Source: PLOWO2-12-38-17 sp963709355 | Lineage (GTDB): Bacteria; Planctomycetota; Brocadiia; Brocadiales; Brocadiaceae | Direction of reading: 5' to 3' | Length of the DNA: 64,000 nucleotides | Assembly (NCBI GenBank): GCA_963709355.1 | Contig: CAVPVY010000005.1 | Coordinates: 372,001-436,000, forward strand | Shown here: positions 44,484-53,689 of the stretch, piece by piece | How positions within the stretch are numbered: the stretch's first letter is position 1 | How the letters are laid out: the number at the start of each line of letters is the position of its first letter | Notes under the pieces: model-generated | Seen by the model: only the letters and a program-made list of their open reading frames with translations | Told to the model about the DNA's origin: nothing | Databases searched by the model: none | Translations under genes and position numbers: made by a program

Positions 44484-46931
44484 ATGGATGCGGTCATGTA
44501 TAAGAGAATAGTTCTATTTATTTATATCTGTTGTTTCATTATTATTGTTTATGTTGACAGTTTTGCAAACGAAGGCAAAAAAGTATCGCTGGATGGACAA
44601 GATTTCAGCACGGAGTCCTTCTTTAAACTCAAGGGAATGGGATTCGTTAAGGATAAGGTTGATTTTAATAAAGGGTGGCTGGGTGTATTTATGGAGAATG
44701 CAGAAGGGAAGGGAATTAAGGCAAAGGAGGTTGTGAAAGGTTCTCCGTCTGATATAGCAGGTATAAAGGCGGGCGATATTATTACAAAGATTAACGGCGA
44801 AACCACCATAGGCAAAGAAGGTGAAAATCTGATTAAATTTAAGAAAACTGTTGAAACATTTGGCACGGGCGGTTCGCCAGCAATAACTGTTTTAAGAGAC
44901 GGTAATGAAATTGTTTTTAACCCAAAACTTGTTGCAAAACTATTGAAGGATGTAAAAGAGAGAAACGATTATTTAGTTTCTACCAGATATTCAGGAACCA
45001 GTACAGCAACCGCTCAGGCTTGTGAATCAGAAGCAACATCAGTAAAAGAAAAGGATGCTTCGGATAAAATAGGTTTTATGGAGTTTGCCTTAAAGCAAAG
45101 AAAATACAGGGATAAAGTTAGTGAGTTATTACAAAGAATAGGTGAAGAAATTTATGTCAGAGAGGGCTTTCAGAAAGATTTTAATTCAAATCTGTTCCGT
45201 TTGTCCCTTGTTAATCAAATAATGTTACATCCGATGGAGATGCCAGAGATTAGTCAGGTAATTTACAACAAACTCTCTTATGGAGATAACATTAAGCGAT
45301 TGTCCTGTATAGCAGAACTACTGGATATTAATATTAATTTTTCTGGTAACAAGGAAGCATCTACACTTACACCTGATTTACGCAGTAGTAATATCGCTAA
45401 TTCCTTGCAGGGGCAATTACAGTCCATTATTGATAGTATGGCATCGTGTATTGTTCCTATAAAAGAGGCATTTGGCAGTTTATCTCATGAAGAGGTTGAA
45501 TTTCTAAATCAAAATGCTCATAAAGTATGGTCGCCTGAAAAGAAAATAGAATCACAAGACCTTATAAACTTTCTGGATTTATCTCAGAAAGTTGATATTG
45601 CAAAGATTTTTGAGGCAATGTCATTGTTATTAAGCAGTGCAGACTTAGCTAAAATAGCACAATCAGAAGATGGCGTTACAGAGGAAAATATAACACCGTT
45701 TCAATTACCGGAGTCCATTAAATGTGAGAACGGTCATAATATAGCATTGAATGATAAAAATTTTACAGGCGATATCTTGTTTGTTCAGGATACTATGTAT
45801 GGGAAGATTGTTGTCGGTGGGACAGGGACGTCCTATTATTACAGTGATGCGGCAGTAATTATTGACCTCGGGGGGAACGACTTTTATTTTAACAATGCAG
45901 GTTCGTCGGACCAGGATATGCCGGTGTCTGTTTGTTTGGATTTTTCTGGGGATGACGTTTACAATGCGGCGAATTCGTTCGCCCAGGGTGCCGGAAGGTT
46001 TGGGGTGGGCTTGCTTATAGACAGTAAAGGGAATGATAAGTATTTGGGTAAGGAATATACACAGGGTACAGGTATATTTGGTGTTGGTATGTTGATCGAC
46101 AATGAAGGCGATGACTTTTATAGCGGGAATATGATAAATCAGGGCACGGGTTTTTTTGGTGCAGGATTAATTAATGACAATAATGGTAACGATGTATATT
46201 TCAGTCAACAATATGCACAAGGTGTTGGATTTACCAGAGGGTTTGGTCTATTGCTGGATTCAGGAGGGAATGATTTCTATTTTGCTGGTGGGAAATATCC
46301 TGATTTCAGAGAGCCTGATAAATCTTTCCAATCAATGTCACAGGGGATGGGTATGGGCATCCGGCCTGAGGAGTCTGTTGTCGGGGCGTCTGGCGGGATT
46401 GGCGTGCTAATTGACCAGAAAGGGTCTGACCAATATCTTGGCGACTATTTTTCACAGGGCAGTGGATATTATTTTTCTATGGGTATTTTGTATGATAAAG
46501 AGGGTTGTGATAAATATTATGCCGGTCGCTATGCCCAGGGCGCTGGTATTCATTCCGCTATAGGTATGTTGAATGATGAATCAGGCGATGATACATACGC
46601 ATGTTCTTTTGGCGTGTCGCAGGGATGCGGACATGATACTGGTATAGGTTTTCTGGTTGACAGTAGAGGGGAGGACGTCTACATCAGTAAAACTTCTTCG
46701 CAGGGTATAGGTATTGAAAAGGGAATTGGCGTTTTAGCTGATTTCCAGGGGAATGATGTTTACCTGGCAGATAGCAACAGCCAGGGGTTTTCAGTCCAGT
46801 CGCAGAACGAAGAGTTTATAAGCATGGGTATTTTAGCCGATAACCAGGGGGATAAGGACGTTTTCCAAAATGTTGTAAAGAAAAACTTGTTGTTATATCG
46901 CGCCAATGGAGGGCTTTTGTTAAATAAATGA
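44484..46931 (+). CDS. Exported PDZ-domain protein with about 12 GxDxY/QGxG repeats
   Basis: An 815-residue protein. A signal peptide (IVLFIYICCFIIIVYV) follows MDAV/MYK starts (44484 or 44496). A PDZ domain (about 60-155; GWLGVFMENAEGKGIKAKEV, SPSDIAGIKAGDIITKING) comes next, then a helical middle region, then about 12 repeats of 26-28 residues from roughly 45780 to 46905. The repeat pattern is (I/V)GxLxDxxGxDxYxxxxxxQGxG, rich in Gly/Asp, which suggests a calcium-binding beta-solenoid by analogy with RTX repeats. Likely periplasmic or surface-located. I know of no function. Confidence 0.8.
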   Translation: MDAVMYKRIVLFIYICCFIIIVYVDSFANEGKKVSLDGQDFSTESFFKLKGMGFVKDKVDFNKGWLGVFMENAEGKGIKAKEVVKGSPSDIAGIKAGDIITKINGETTIGKEGENLIKFKKTVETFGTGGSPAITVLRDGNEIVFNPKLVAKLLKDVKERNDYLVSTRYSGTSTATAQACESEATSVKEKDASDKIGFMEFALKQRKYRDKVSELLQRIGEEIYVREGFQKDFNSNLFRLSLVNQIMLHPMEMPEISQVIYNKLSYGDNIKRLSCIAELLDININFSGNKEASTLTPDLRSSNIANSLQGQLQSIIDSMASCIVPIKEAFGSLSHEEVEFLNQNAHKVWSPEKKIESQDLINFLDLSQKVDIAKIFEAMSLLLSSADLAKIAQSEDGVTEENITPFQLPESIKCENGHNIALNDKNFTGDILFVQDTMYGKIVVGGTGTSYYYSDAAVIIDLGGNDFYFNNAGSSDQDMPVSVCLDFSGDDVYNAANSFAQGAGRFGVGLLIDSKGNDKYLGKEYTQGTGIFGVGMLIDNEGDDFYSGNMINQGTGFFGAGLINDNNGNDVYFSQQYAQGVGFTRGFGLLLDSGGNDFYFAGGKYPDFREPDKSFQSMSQGMGMGIRPEESVVGASGGIGVLIDQKGSDQYLGDYFSQGSGYYFSMGILYDKEGCDKYYAGRYAQGAGIHSAIGMLNDESGDDTYACSFGVSQGCGHDTGIGFLVDSRGEDVYISKTSSQGIGIEKGIGVLADFQGNDVYLADSNSQGFSVQSQNEEFISMGILADNQGDKDVFQNVVKKNLLLYRANGGLLLNK

Positions 46932-46973
46932 ACAGGCAGGAGATATTTATGGTTATTTATTGAGATTGCTAAT

Positions 46974-47921
46974 GTGAATATAGAACTTATTGAACGCAAA
47001 GGACATGTCCTGACGAGGTCTACCTTGAAGTGCCTTAAGGAGGTTGCCTCGATTAACCCTACGCTTGGATGTATTCATCAGTGCGCATATTGTTATGCAA
47101 GGGGCTATGCGAACTACCCCGGCGACGGCAATGTGCTTGTTTATGCAAATTTACCTGAGAAATTGAGAAATGAGTTATCAACCCGCAGAAGACTTCCTGA
47201 CTATGTATTTTTCAGCCCGGCGTGTGATGTTCTTCAACCTATACCGCAAGTACTAAAGGTAACGTATGAATTAATGCGTATTTTGTTTGAAAACAGTATT
47301 GGTGTAAATTTACTCACGAAGGGTAGGATTCCTGTGAAGTTCATGCAATTGTTTCGAGAGTATAAAGAATTAATACATATTCAAATTGGCGTTACTACGT
47401 TAGACCACGATATTCAAAGGAAGATGGAACCGTATGCCGCAACCCCGCATGAAAGGATACAAAATATCGAAATGCTTTACAATGCGGATATTATACCTGA
47501 GATAAAACTAGACCCTCTGATTCCAGGTGTAACTGATACAAAGCAGAATTTATTGGAATTGTTTGGGGTGCTCAGGGACTTTGGTATAAATTCTGCAGGT
47601 ATTAATTACTTGTTTCTGAGACCTCAAGTAAAGCGCAATCTTTGTAAGGCGCTTGGTAGTGCCCCTCTACTGTTTAAAATCTTGAAATATTTTAAAGATG
47701 GAAAGGCTCTGAATTTGTTGGCAGAAAGGTCTCGTGTATTTGCCCTCGATACACAATTCAGGAAACGTGCTTATGCACAGATTTCAAACCTGGCGAGGGC
47801 TTTTGGAATTAATGCCTACGTTTGTGGTTGTAAGAATCCTGATGTTACAGAGGAACTGTTATGCGGTACGAACTGGGGGCGGCATTTTGAAAAGACATCC
47901 ATGCAAAAACAATTATTTTAA
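46974..47921 (+). CDS. Radical SAM protein, spore photoproduct lyase-like
   Basis: A 315-residue radical SAM enzyme with the cluster motif CIHQCAYCYARGY at residues 33-45. SPACDVLQPIP and LLTKGRIP follow, like the SPL-related group that often carries RGYANYPGDG. True SplB repairs spore DNA photoproduct, but this organism is not expected to make spores. The family also contains many members of unknown function. Translation starts at GTG 46974. A C-terminal cysteine pair (VCGCKNPD) may bind a second site. Confidence 0.82.
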   Translation: MNIELIERKGHVLTRSTLKCLKEVASINPTLGCIHQCAYCYARGYANYPGDGNVLVYANLPEKLRNELSTRRRLPDYVFFSPACDVLQPIPQVLKVTYELMRILFENSIGVNLLTKGRIPVKFMQLFREYKELIHIQIGVTTLDHDIQRKMEPYAATPHERIQNIEMLYNADIIPEIKLDPLIPGVTDTKQNLLELFGVLRDFGINSAGINYLFLRPQVKRNLCKALGSAPLLFKILKYFKDGKALNLLAERSRVFALDTQFRKRAYAQISNLARAFGINAYVCGCKNPDVTEELLCGTNWGRHFEKTSMQKQLF

Positions 47922-48182
47922 ATGATACTTTATTTTTGCTTATTGGAAAAGCGTGGCGATTACATAACGTAGATTTTCCATTTTCCTTGTATGCAAATTA
48001 ACAATAAAGTAAAATTCCGCTTAAATTTATCCCACAATTCAGCGATTTTGCTAAAATGAGGTTATGTTAAAAGTACTCTTAAATGGCTTCTTGTAACATA
48101 TAGATTAAATTGTGTTGTGAGGTATGATAAGAAACCAACCTTCTCTTTTAATGGTGTGATTAGATAGAAATGGAGTTTGAAT

Positions 48183-49013
48183 ATGGATTTAAAACAGATT
48201 CTAGAGGATTTCAATACATTTAAAAAGAACATCTCCTCAGCCGCTAAGGTGCTAAAAGAAATCTTCAATTTAGAACAAAACAGGATACAGAATCTGCCTA
48301 AATTGAGAACACGATTGGCTAAACTTGATAAGATTATAAAGCAGTCTGGGCAGAGTATTGATCAACGCGAAGTTTTGTTTAAATGGGCTGAACAATACAA
48401 GCAGGATCTTTTAAACTCGGAAGAAGAGGTTAAAAAGCAGTTTGGAATAGAGCTTGAGCAGGAATTGAGAAAGACAGGACTTTCACTTTCAGGACAATAT
48501 CCCGAACTAAAGTCAAGTTTATTTACAATTGAACTTTTCTTTGATAAAGGACAAGTAACATTATGGTATGGTCCAAAACAGGAACAATTAAATCGATGTC
48601 GCCTTTCGTCAACTGAAGTAGTAAGTACCATAGAAAAAATTAGAAAGCAACTTGGGTCACATTTAGATAACGATGTATTTCTAAATAAATTGCATGAGTC
48701 TTATTCTCGCGCAGCAGGTACTAAGCAAGGTGAATCAATACCTATTACTACTGTGTTAGCCGAACTTGCCTTTTTGCTTCAAAGCCAGCAATTTCGGAGT
48801 GACCCAAGGCAGAATAATTATAAAGGTTACAGCCGTGCTGATTTCAGTTATGATCTTTTTCGTATACGTCAGGCAGTAAACAAAAATCTCCACCTCACTG
48901 TTGCAACACGAGCCAATACAAGACGAAGACAGGATTTCCTTTGGATTCCTGATGATGAGAGTGGAAAAGGTACAACATATTCTCATTTGCAATTCAGGGA
49001 GAAACCAACATGA
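48183..49013 (+). CDS. Unknown protein, first gene of the BREX-like ATPase-helicase cassette
   Basis: A 276-residue protein without a recognised family. Residues 1-100 are charged and probably coiled-coil (LEDFNTFKKNISSAAKVLKE, LEQNRIQNLPKLRTRLAKLD). The middle has an ELFFDKGQVTLWYGP strand pair. The C-terminus is basic and aromatic (YKGYSRADFSYDLFRIRQAV, TRANTRRRQDFLWIPDD). The start is the ATG at 48183, with GGAG at 48172-48175. Its stop overlaps the next ATG (ATGA), so it is co-translated with the first ATPase and is presumably part of the same complex. A DNA-binding or adaptor role is a guess. Confidence 0.75.
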   Translation: MDLKQILEDFNTFKKNISSAAKVLKEIFNLEQNRIQNLPKLRTRLAKLDKIIKQSGQSIDQREVLFKWAEQYKQDLLNSEEEVKKQFGIELEQELRKTGLSLSGQYPELKSSLFTIELFFDKGQVTLWYGPKQEQLNRCRLSSTEVVSTIEKIRKQLGSHLDNDVFLNKLHESYSRAAGTKQGESIPITTVLAELAFLLQSQQFRSDPRQNNYKGYSRADFSYDLFRIRQAVNKNLHLTVATRANTRRRQDFLWIPDDESGKGTTYSHLQFREKPT

Positions 49014-50236
49014 ATGAACTCAGTCAAGATATTGCTCGTAAAATCATTGATAGCATCGGATCGTTTGGCACACCGCCAGAGTATGGTTTCCAATTCTTTA
49101 CAGCAGGCTTGGATCCATACTTGTCCATCATTAAAGATGAGTATTTATCTTCTTTCATTAAGCAGGGTGGTTCTACATTCAAGATGGTTGTGGGAACATA
49201 TGGCGGGGGCAAGACCCATTTTCTTTACTGCGTACGCGATCTTGCCTGGGAATCCAACTTTGTAGTGTCATACGTTAGTCTGCGTCCGGGAGAGAGCCCA
49301 TTTCACAAGTTGGAATTAGTGTATAAAGCTGTTGTGCAAGGTATAGTTTCTCCATTATCACCGGATGAACTCCTTTCTGGGAACGAACAAAGCATTGTTA
49401 GTTTTTTAAAACGTTGGTTTAGTCAAAGCTATCAAGAGATGCAAAATAGAGGGCTATCCGGAGAATCCTTACGTGAAGAGTTATTAAAAAGGGTTGAGGA
49501 TATTAAGGGGATTGAAAGCATTAGCTTTGCAAAAGCAGTTAAGGCTGCATTTCGTACCCTAATTAATAAAAAAGATGAGGATTTTGACAATATTTGTCAA
49601 TGGTTGAAGGGTGAAAGCTACGATAGACGTATTCACGGAAGTCATGGTATCCTTCAACGCATAGACAAAACAACTGCCTTTACGATGATACGTTCTCTGA
49701 GTCAGTGGATTAGACAAATTGGTTACTCAGGTTTGGTTGTACTCCTTGACGAAGCAGAGCGAGTACCGAGTTTAAGCACCAAGGATCGTGAACAACATCT
49801 GAATAACTTACGCGAAGTTATTGATGAATGTGGACACACAACATTTAAAGGAGTTATGATCTTTTATGCCGTCCCGGACGAGAATTTTTTAGAAGGGAGA
49901 GCGCAAATTTATGAGGCACTCAAACAGCGCGTTGCTACAACTTGCGAAAGACTAAACCCTACTGGGGTAAAAATTGAACTTGAAAAAGTTGTTACCGAGC
50001 CGGTTCCTTTTTTATGTGAGGTTGGGAGTAAGCTGGCTAAAGTATATGAAAGCGCATACAACCATAAATTCTTGGAATCGGATACACAGCAGACAATTAA
50101 AACAATTGCTGAATTTGCAAAAGAACAGCGGTTTTCTGACATAGGATATAAGCGTATATTTGTGCAAAGACTTATTAGTGGACTCCATTTTTTACGCCTG
50201 AAAGGTATCCCTCCAACAGTTAGTGATTTGAGGTAA
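49010..50236 (+). CDS. BrxC/BrxD-type (DUF2791) P-loop ATPase 1
   Basis: A 408-residue ATPase of the BREX BrxC/BrxD family (Pfam BrxC_BrxD, former DUF2791). Walker A is MVVGTYGGGKTHFLYCVRD (about residues 60-78), and Walker B is GLVVLLDEAERVPSL (about 244-258). Further family features are SYVSLRPGESPFHKLELVYK and the C-terminal winged-helix-like end. In BREX systems such proteins belong to the phage-exclusion machinery. It overlaps the previous gene by four bases and precedes the second ATPase by five. No PglX, PglZ or BrxL is in the window. Confidence 0.88.
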   Translation: MNELSQDIARKIIDSIGSFGTPPEYGFQFFTAGLDPYLSIIKDEYLSSFIKQGGSTFKMVVGTYGGGKTHFLYCVRDLAWESNFVVSYVSLRPGESPFHKLELVYKAVVQGIVSPLSPDELLSGNEQSIVSFLKRWFSQSYQEMQNRGLSGESLREELLKRVEDIKGIESISFAKAVKAAFRTLINKKDEDFDNICQWLKGESYDRRIHGSHGILQRIDKTTAFTMIRSLSQWIRQIGYSGLVVLLDEAERVPSLSTKDREQHLNNLREVIDECGHTTFKGVMIFYAVPDENFLEGRAQIYEALKQRVATTCERLNPTGVKIELEKVVTEPVPFLCEVGSKLAKVYESAYNHKFLESDTQQTIKTIAEFAKEQRFSDIGYKRIFVQRLISGLHFLRLKGIPPTVSDLR

Positions 50237-50241
50237 CTGAC

Positions 50242-51546
50242 ATGTCTGAAAGGATTGTCTCCCACTCTAAATATGGGTGTGGAGTGGTGAAACAATCGCG
50301 TTATAAAGATTTTGAACTGCTTGTGCAGTTCAAGGACGGCCTATCACGATGGATACGGTTTGACGAACTAGAGCAAACTTTACCAACACCCCAAATTGTT
50401 TCTTTAACCACCTCTTTACCAACACCACCCATTAATGAAGCTTTTAAATCCAGACGCATGATTGAGGCATTTCGACTTGGAATTGTTCCTTATGATTGTG
50501 TTGAGGATTTTACTTTCGGACGGCAAGAAGAGTCAAAAGAATTAATGAACTGGCTTAATAGCCCTGAAGAAAATGTATTGCTTCTTGTCGGTGAATACGG
50601 AACAGGCAAAACACATTTTCATCACCATATTTACTGGCGTGCCTTGCAGGAGGGATTTGCTGTTGCTTACGTCGCCATGGATCCCAACGAAGTACCCTTC
50701 CACAAACCCAAGCGGGTTTATAGTCATCTTGTTCAAACATTTCGTTATTATTCAAAAGAAAACAAGCTAAACAAAGGATTTCGTGATTTTCTTGAAGAAG
50801 CATTCATAAAAGGTGTTTTTAAAGATCACGTATATTTTAAATATCTTATTGACAAAGATAACGATGAAACCTTATGGGACTGGATAGAGGCGTTAGAGTC
50901 AATTATTAGACCTTATGCCCTTAATAACCTAAACTACATCAAATTACCAGGGTTATATGACTATTCAAATACCGTAAATATCTATTGTTACTTACTGAGT
51001 GCTTTAGGATGGGCTGCAAAGGAAGTATTGGGATACAAAGGACTCCTTTTGATATTTGATGAAGCAGAAACTATAGATATGTCTTTTTATTCTATTCAAT
51101 TTATACGTGCTCGTGATTTTCTGAAAGCATTGATTCTTACAGCGCAAAACGATGAATTACTTTTTAGTAATTCATGTATAGTACGCTCCAAAAAAAATAT
51201 AGAATGTTGCCGTCGTGGTGAAGGTCGTAAAATACCATTTATTTATAAATATCCTAGTGGATTAAAACTCCTGTTTACATTTACACCGATAAATATTATT
51301 AGCCAACTTGATGAATTACGTACTACGAAGAAAATTGATCTGCAATCTTTAACTGCGGATGACCTTAAGAAAGTACTTGAGCACGTTTGTTTACGTTATA
51401 AAAATGCATATGGTAATTTAATAGATAATTTTATATTTGAAAATATTTTTCAGGATGTAATGAAACACGATAAAAATACACGGTTATTTGTTAAGAGCGC
51501 CGTTGAAGCATTAGATTTAATTCGTCTGAATCAGAAAATAGAATAA
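50242..51546 (+). CDS. BrxC/BrxD-type (DUF2791) P-loop ATPase 2 with N-terminal Tudor-like domain
   Basis: A 434-residue paralogue of the preceding ATPase, more diverged. It has a ~60-residue N-terminal domain (HSKYGCGVVKQSRYKDFELL, then VQFKDGLSRWIRFDELE) resembling the small SH3/Tudor-like module at the C-terminus of UvrD/PcrA helicases. Walker A is LLVGEYGTGKTHFHHHI and Walker B is GLLLIFDEAETIDM. The LRRxMIEAFRLGI-type segment (RRMIEAFRLGIVPYDCVEDF) is typical of BrxD. Two distinct ATPases in tandem suggest a hetero-oligomeric ring or loader for the helicase that follows eight bases later. Confidence 0.88.
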   Translation: MSERIVSHSKYGCGVVKQSRYKDFELLVQFKDGLSRWIRFDELEQTLPTPQIVSLTTSLPTPPINEAFKSRRMIEAFRLGIVPYDCVEDFTFGRQEESKELMNWLNSPEENVLLLVGEYGTGKTHFHHHIYWRALQEGFAVAYVAMDPNEVPFHKPKRVYSHLVQTFRYYSKENKLNKGFRDFLEEAFIKGVFKDHVYFKYLIDKDNDETLWDWIEALESIIRPYALNNLNYIKLPGLYDYSNTVNIYCYLLSALGWAAKEVLGYKGLLLIFDEAETIDMSFYSIQFIRARDFLKALILTAQNDELLFSNSCIVRSKKNIECCRRGEGRKIPFIYKYPSGLKLLFTFTPINIISQLDELRTTKKIDLQSLTADDLKKVLEHVCLRYKNAYGNLIDNFIFENIFQDVMKHDKNTRLFVKSAVEALDLIRLNQKIE

Positions 51547-51554
51547 GATACAGC

Positions 51555-53135
51555 ATGTTAAATGTTGACCATATAATGAAAATACGTCACCGCTTGAAAT
51601 ATTCATGGTTACCATTCTTTGCAAGGTTTGGAAGACTAACGCCAATTCAAGAAGAAACTATACCAAAAATTCTTGATGGAGCCAACGTAGTTGTCGCGTC
51701 TCCAACCGCATCGGGTAAAACAGAAGCAGTGGTTGCTCCTATTGCTGAGAGGTTTGTCTCAGAAAGATGGAATGGTCTTGCGATTTTGTATGTTGTTCCA
51801 ACTCGTGCCCTTGCAAATGATACACTTGCACGTATTGAAGGGCCTTTACGAGATATGGGCATCGCAAGTGTTCTTAAACATGGAGATAAGCCTTATCTGC
51901 CTGGCAATTTACCCAACTGTCTCATTACAACCCCGGAATCCTTAGACTCCCTCATTTGCCGTCGTCCAAAGATATTTGCCACACTCCGTGCTGTAATCCT
52001 GGATGAGATTCATTTGTTAGACAACACTTACCGCGGCGATCAGTTGAGGCTGCTGTTACATCGGCTAAAAAAACTTGCGTTTGATACGTCATTCGCAGTC
52101 CATTTATTGTCGGCTACGTTATCGGAACCTTATCAAGTTGCCCAAAGATATTCTGAAAATTTCGAATTGATTACTGTTAAAGGACAAAGAGAGATTAAAT
52201 ACTGTTTGCTTGAATCTCACAAAGACGTATTTCGTTTAGTACGAGCACAAAAGTGGAAAAAACTCTTATACTTTTGTAACAAGCGTGAATCTGTTGAGAC
52301 TGTTGCTGCCGAACTAGCTAAATTGTGGCATCCTTATCCTGTTGTAGCTCATCATGGAAGCCTTAATCGTGAAGTACGCGAGGAAGCAGAGAAGATAATG
52401 AAAGAAACGGATGTTGCGGTGTGTGTTGCTACTTCTACACTCGAAATTGGTATAGATATTGGTGATATTGACCTTGTTGTGCTTGCTGAACCACCGTGGA
52501 GTATTTCAGCACTACTTCAGCGTATTGGGCGTGGCAACCGTCGAGCAGGAATCATTCAGACGGTTGGAATTGTGTCATGTGATGAAGAGAAATCCCTTAT
52601 GGAAGCTATGTTCAACACAGCCAAAACCAATGCGCTTCCACCTGAATCATACGAACCTGATTTATCCGTTGCTGTCCAGCAAGTCTTTTCTCAATTCTAT
52701 CAACATCCAAAAGGAATCCGCGAAACAGAACTTATTGAACTCCTCTCTCCTATATGTTCGCCAAATGAAGTAAATCTCATTTTGAGACAATTGCGCGATA
52801 AAAGTTGGATTGAATATCGCATGGGTTACTGGTTTGCATCCACACGATTAATGGATAAGGGTGAAAAAGGGTATATTCATTCTAACATTCCTGATTCTAA
52901 AGCTTATAAAGTAATTGATATTGATTCCGGTAGGGAAATCGGAACTATTGCAGGACTATTTGATGAAACATTTGTGCTTGCGCGAAGAGCTTGGAAAGTT
53001 GTTTCACTGGTAGGAGATATTATAAAGGTACGACGTTTTAAAGGAGAAGCAAACTCTGCCATTTTCAAAAGACAGAGGAATGTAGGGGCTTTCTATGATC
53101 TTCTGCCTCCAGAATTGAAATGTAAAATGTCTTAG
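51555..53135 (+). CDS. Lhr/BrxHI-like DEAD-box helicase
   Basis: A 526-residue superfamily 2 helicase with the Q motif LTPIQEETIP, motif I ASPTASGKTEA, Ia PTRALAND, Ib TTPESLDSL, II DEIH, III LSATL, IV LYFCNKRESVE, V TLEIGIDIGDIDLV and VI QRIGRGNRR. A winged-helix region follows (about 380-430; ELLSPICSPNEVNLILRQL), then a short beta-rich end. BREX type 2 and related systems pair a BrxD ATPase with such an Lhr-like helicase (BrxHI). The protein is much shorter than cellular Lhr. No nuclease domain is visible. Confidence 0.9.
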   Translation: MLNVDHIMKIRHRLKYSWLPFFARFGRLTPIQEETIPKILDGANVVVASPTASGKTEAVVAPIAERFVSERWNGLAILYVVPTRALANDTLARIEGPLRDMGIASVLKHGDKPYLPGNLPNCLITTPESLDSLICRRPKIFATLRAVILDEIHLLDNTYRGDQLRLLLHRLKKLAFDTSFAVHLLSATLSEPYQVAQRYSENFELITVKGQREIKYCLLESHKDVFRLVRAQKWKKLLYFCNKRESVETVAAELAKLWHPYPVVAHHGSLNREVREEAEKIMKETDVAVCVATSTLEIGIDIGDIDLVVLAEPPWSISALLQRIGRGNRRAGIIQTVGIVSCDEEKSLMEAMFNTAKTNALPPESYEPDLSVAVQQVFSQFYQHPKGIRETELIELLSPICSPNEVNLILRQLRDKSWIEYRMGYWFASTRLMDKGEKGYIHSNIPDSKAYKVIDIDSGREIGTIAGLFDETFVLARRAWKVVSLVGDIIKVRRFKGEANSAIFKRQRNVGAFYDLLPPELKCKMS

Positions 53136-53298
53136 ATTGTAAGGAAAACTAAAATATCTGAATCAATAATCGATCAACTTTTGGAGTCTGTGGAATTTCA
53201 TCTGAAGTTAAGGTGCCTTGATGAAAAATTGATTTTTACAAGAAATACATTGAAGAACTTACTTGCGAAAAGTTTGCAAAAATAGAGGATATTTATAA
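53136..53298 (+). other. Degenerate coding traces downstream of the helicase
   Basis: Two short frames (SIIDQLLESVEFHLKLRCLD near 53155-53230, and YIEELTCEKFAKIEDIYKWL near 53238-53310) look like one protein tail broken by a frameshift. The family was not identified. The position just before an MNT gene would suit a HEPN partner, but the sequence does not show HEPN motifs. Confidence 0.3.
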
Positions 53299-53619
53299 AT
53301 GGTTGATCAAGAAATTAGAGCTATAATTAGAAATTTTATCAACGACTTAATAGTAAAGGGTATTAGAGTATAAAAGACTGTGCTTTATGGTTCATATGCA
53401 ACAAGGAAAGTGCGCCCTGACAGTGATATAGATATTGCGATTATCTCCCCCGATTTTGGTCATGATAGATTTAATGAAGGGAAATTGCTTATGCAAATAG
53501 CATGGCGGATTGATCCCAGAATTGAACCAATACTAATTTCTTCGGAATCATACAAAAAAGACACATGGTTACCACTAATATATGAAATAAGAAAGAGGGG
53601 GATAGAGATTAGTTCATGA
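53299..53619 (+). pseudogene. MNT-type nucleotidyltransferase with in-frame stop
   Basis: A ~106-codon gene of the minimal nucleotidyltransferase (MNT) family, the antitoxin half of HEPN-MNT modules. The catalytic signature YGSYATRKVRPDSDIDIAII is intact. A TAA at 53371-53373 interrupts the frame between GIRV and KTVLYGS, where family members have a sense codon. A GTG (53380) directly after it could restart translation, but the N-terminal helix would be lost. No HEPN toxin is seen next to it. Confidence 0.7.
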
Positions 53620-53689
53620 TTGCTGAGTATGGACAATATAATTTCTAATCGTTTTTTGGCCTGAACTAACAGATTTTGATATATTCGAA

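Noticed and set aside
48183..53135. A complete BREX system
   Set aside because: No PglX methylase, PglZ phosphatase, BrxA/B or BrxL gene is visible in the flanking sequence; only BrxC/D-type ATPases and a BrxHI-like helicase are present.
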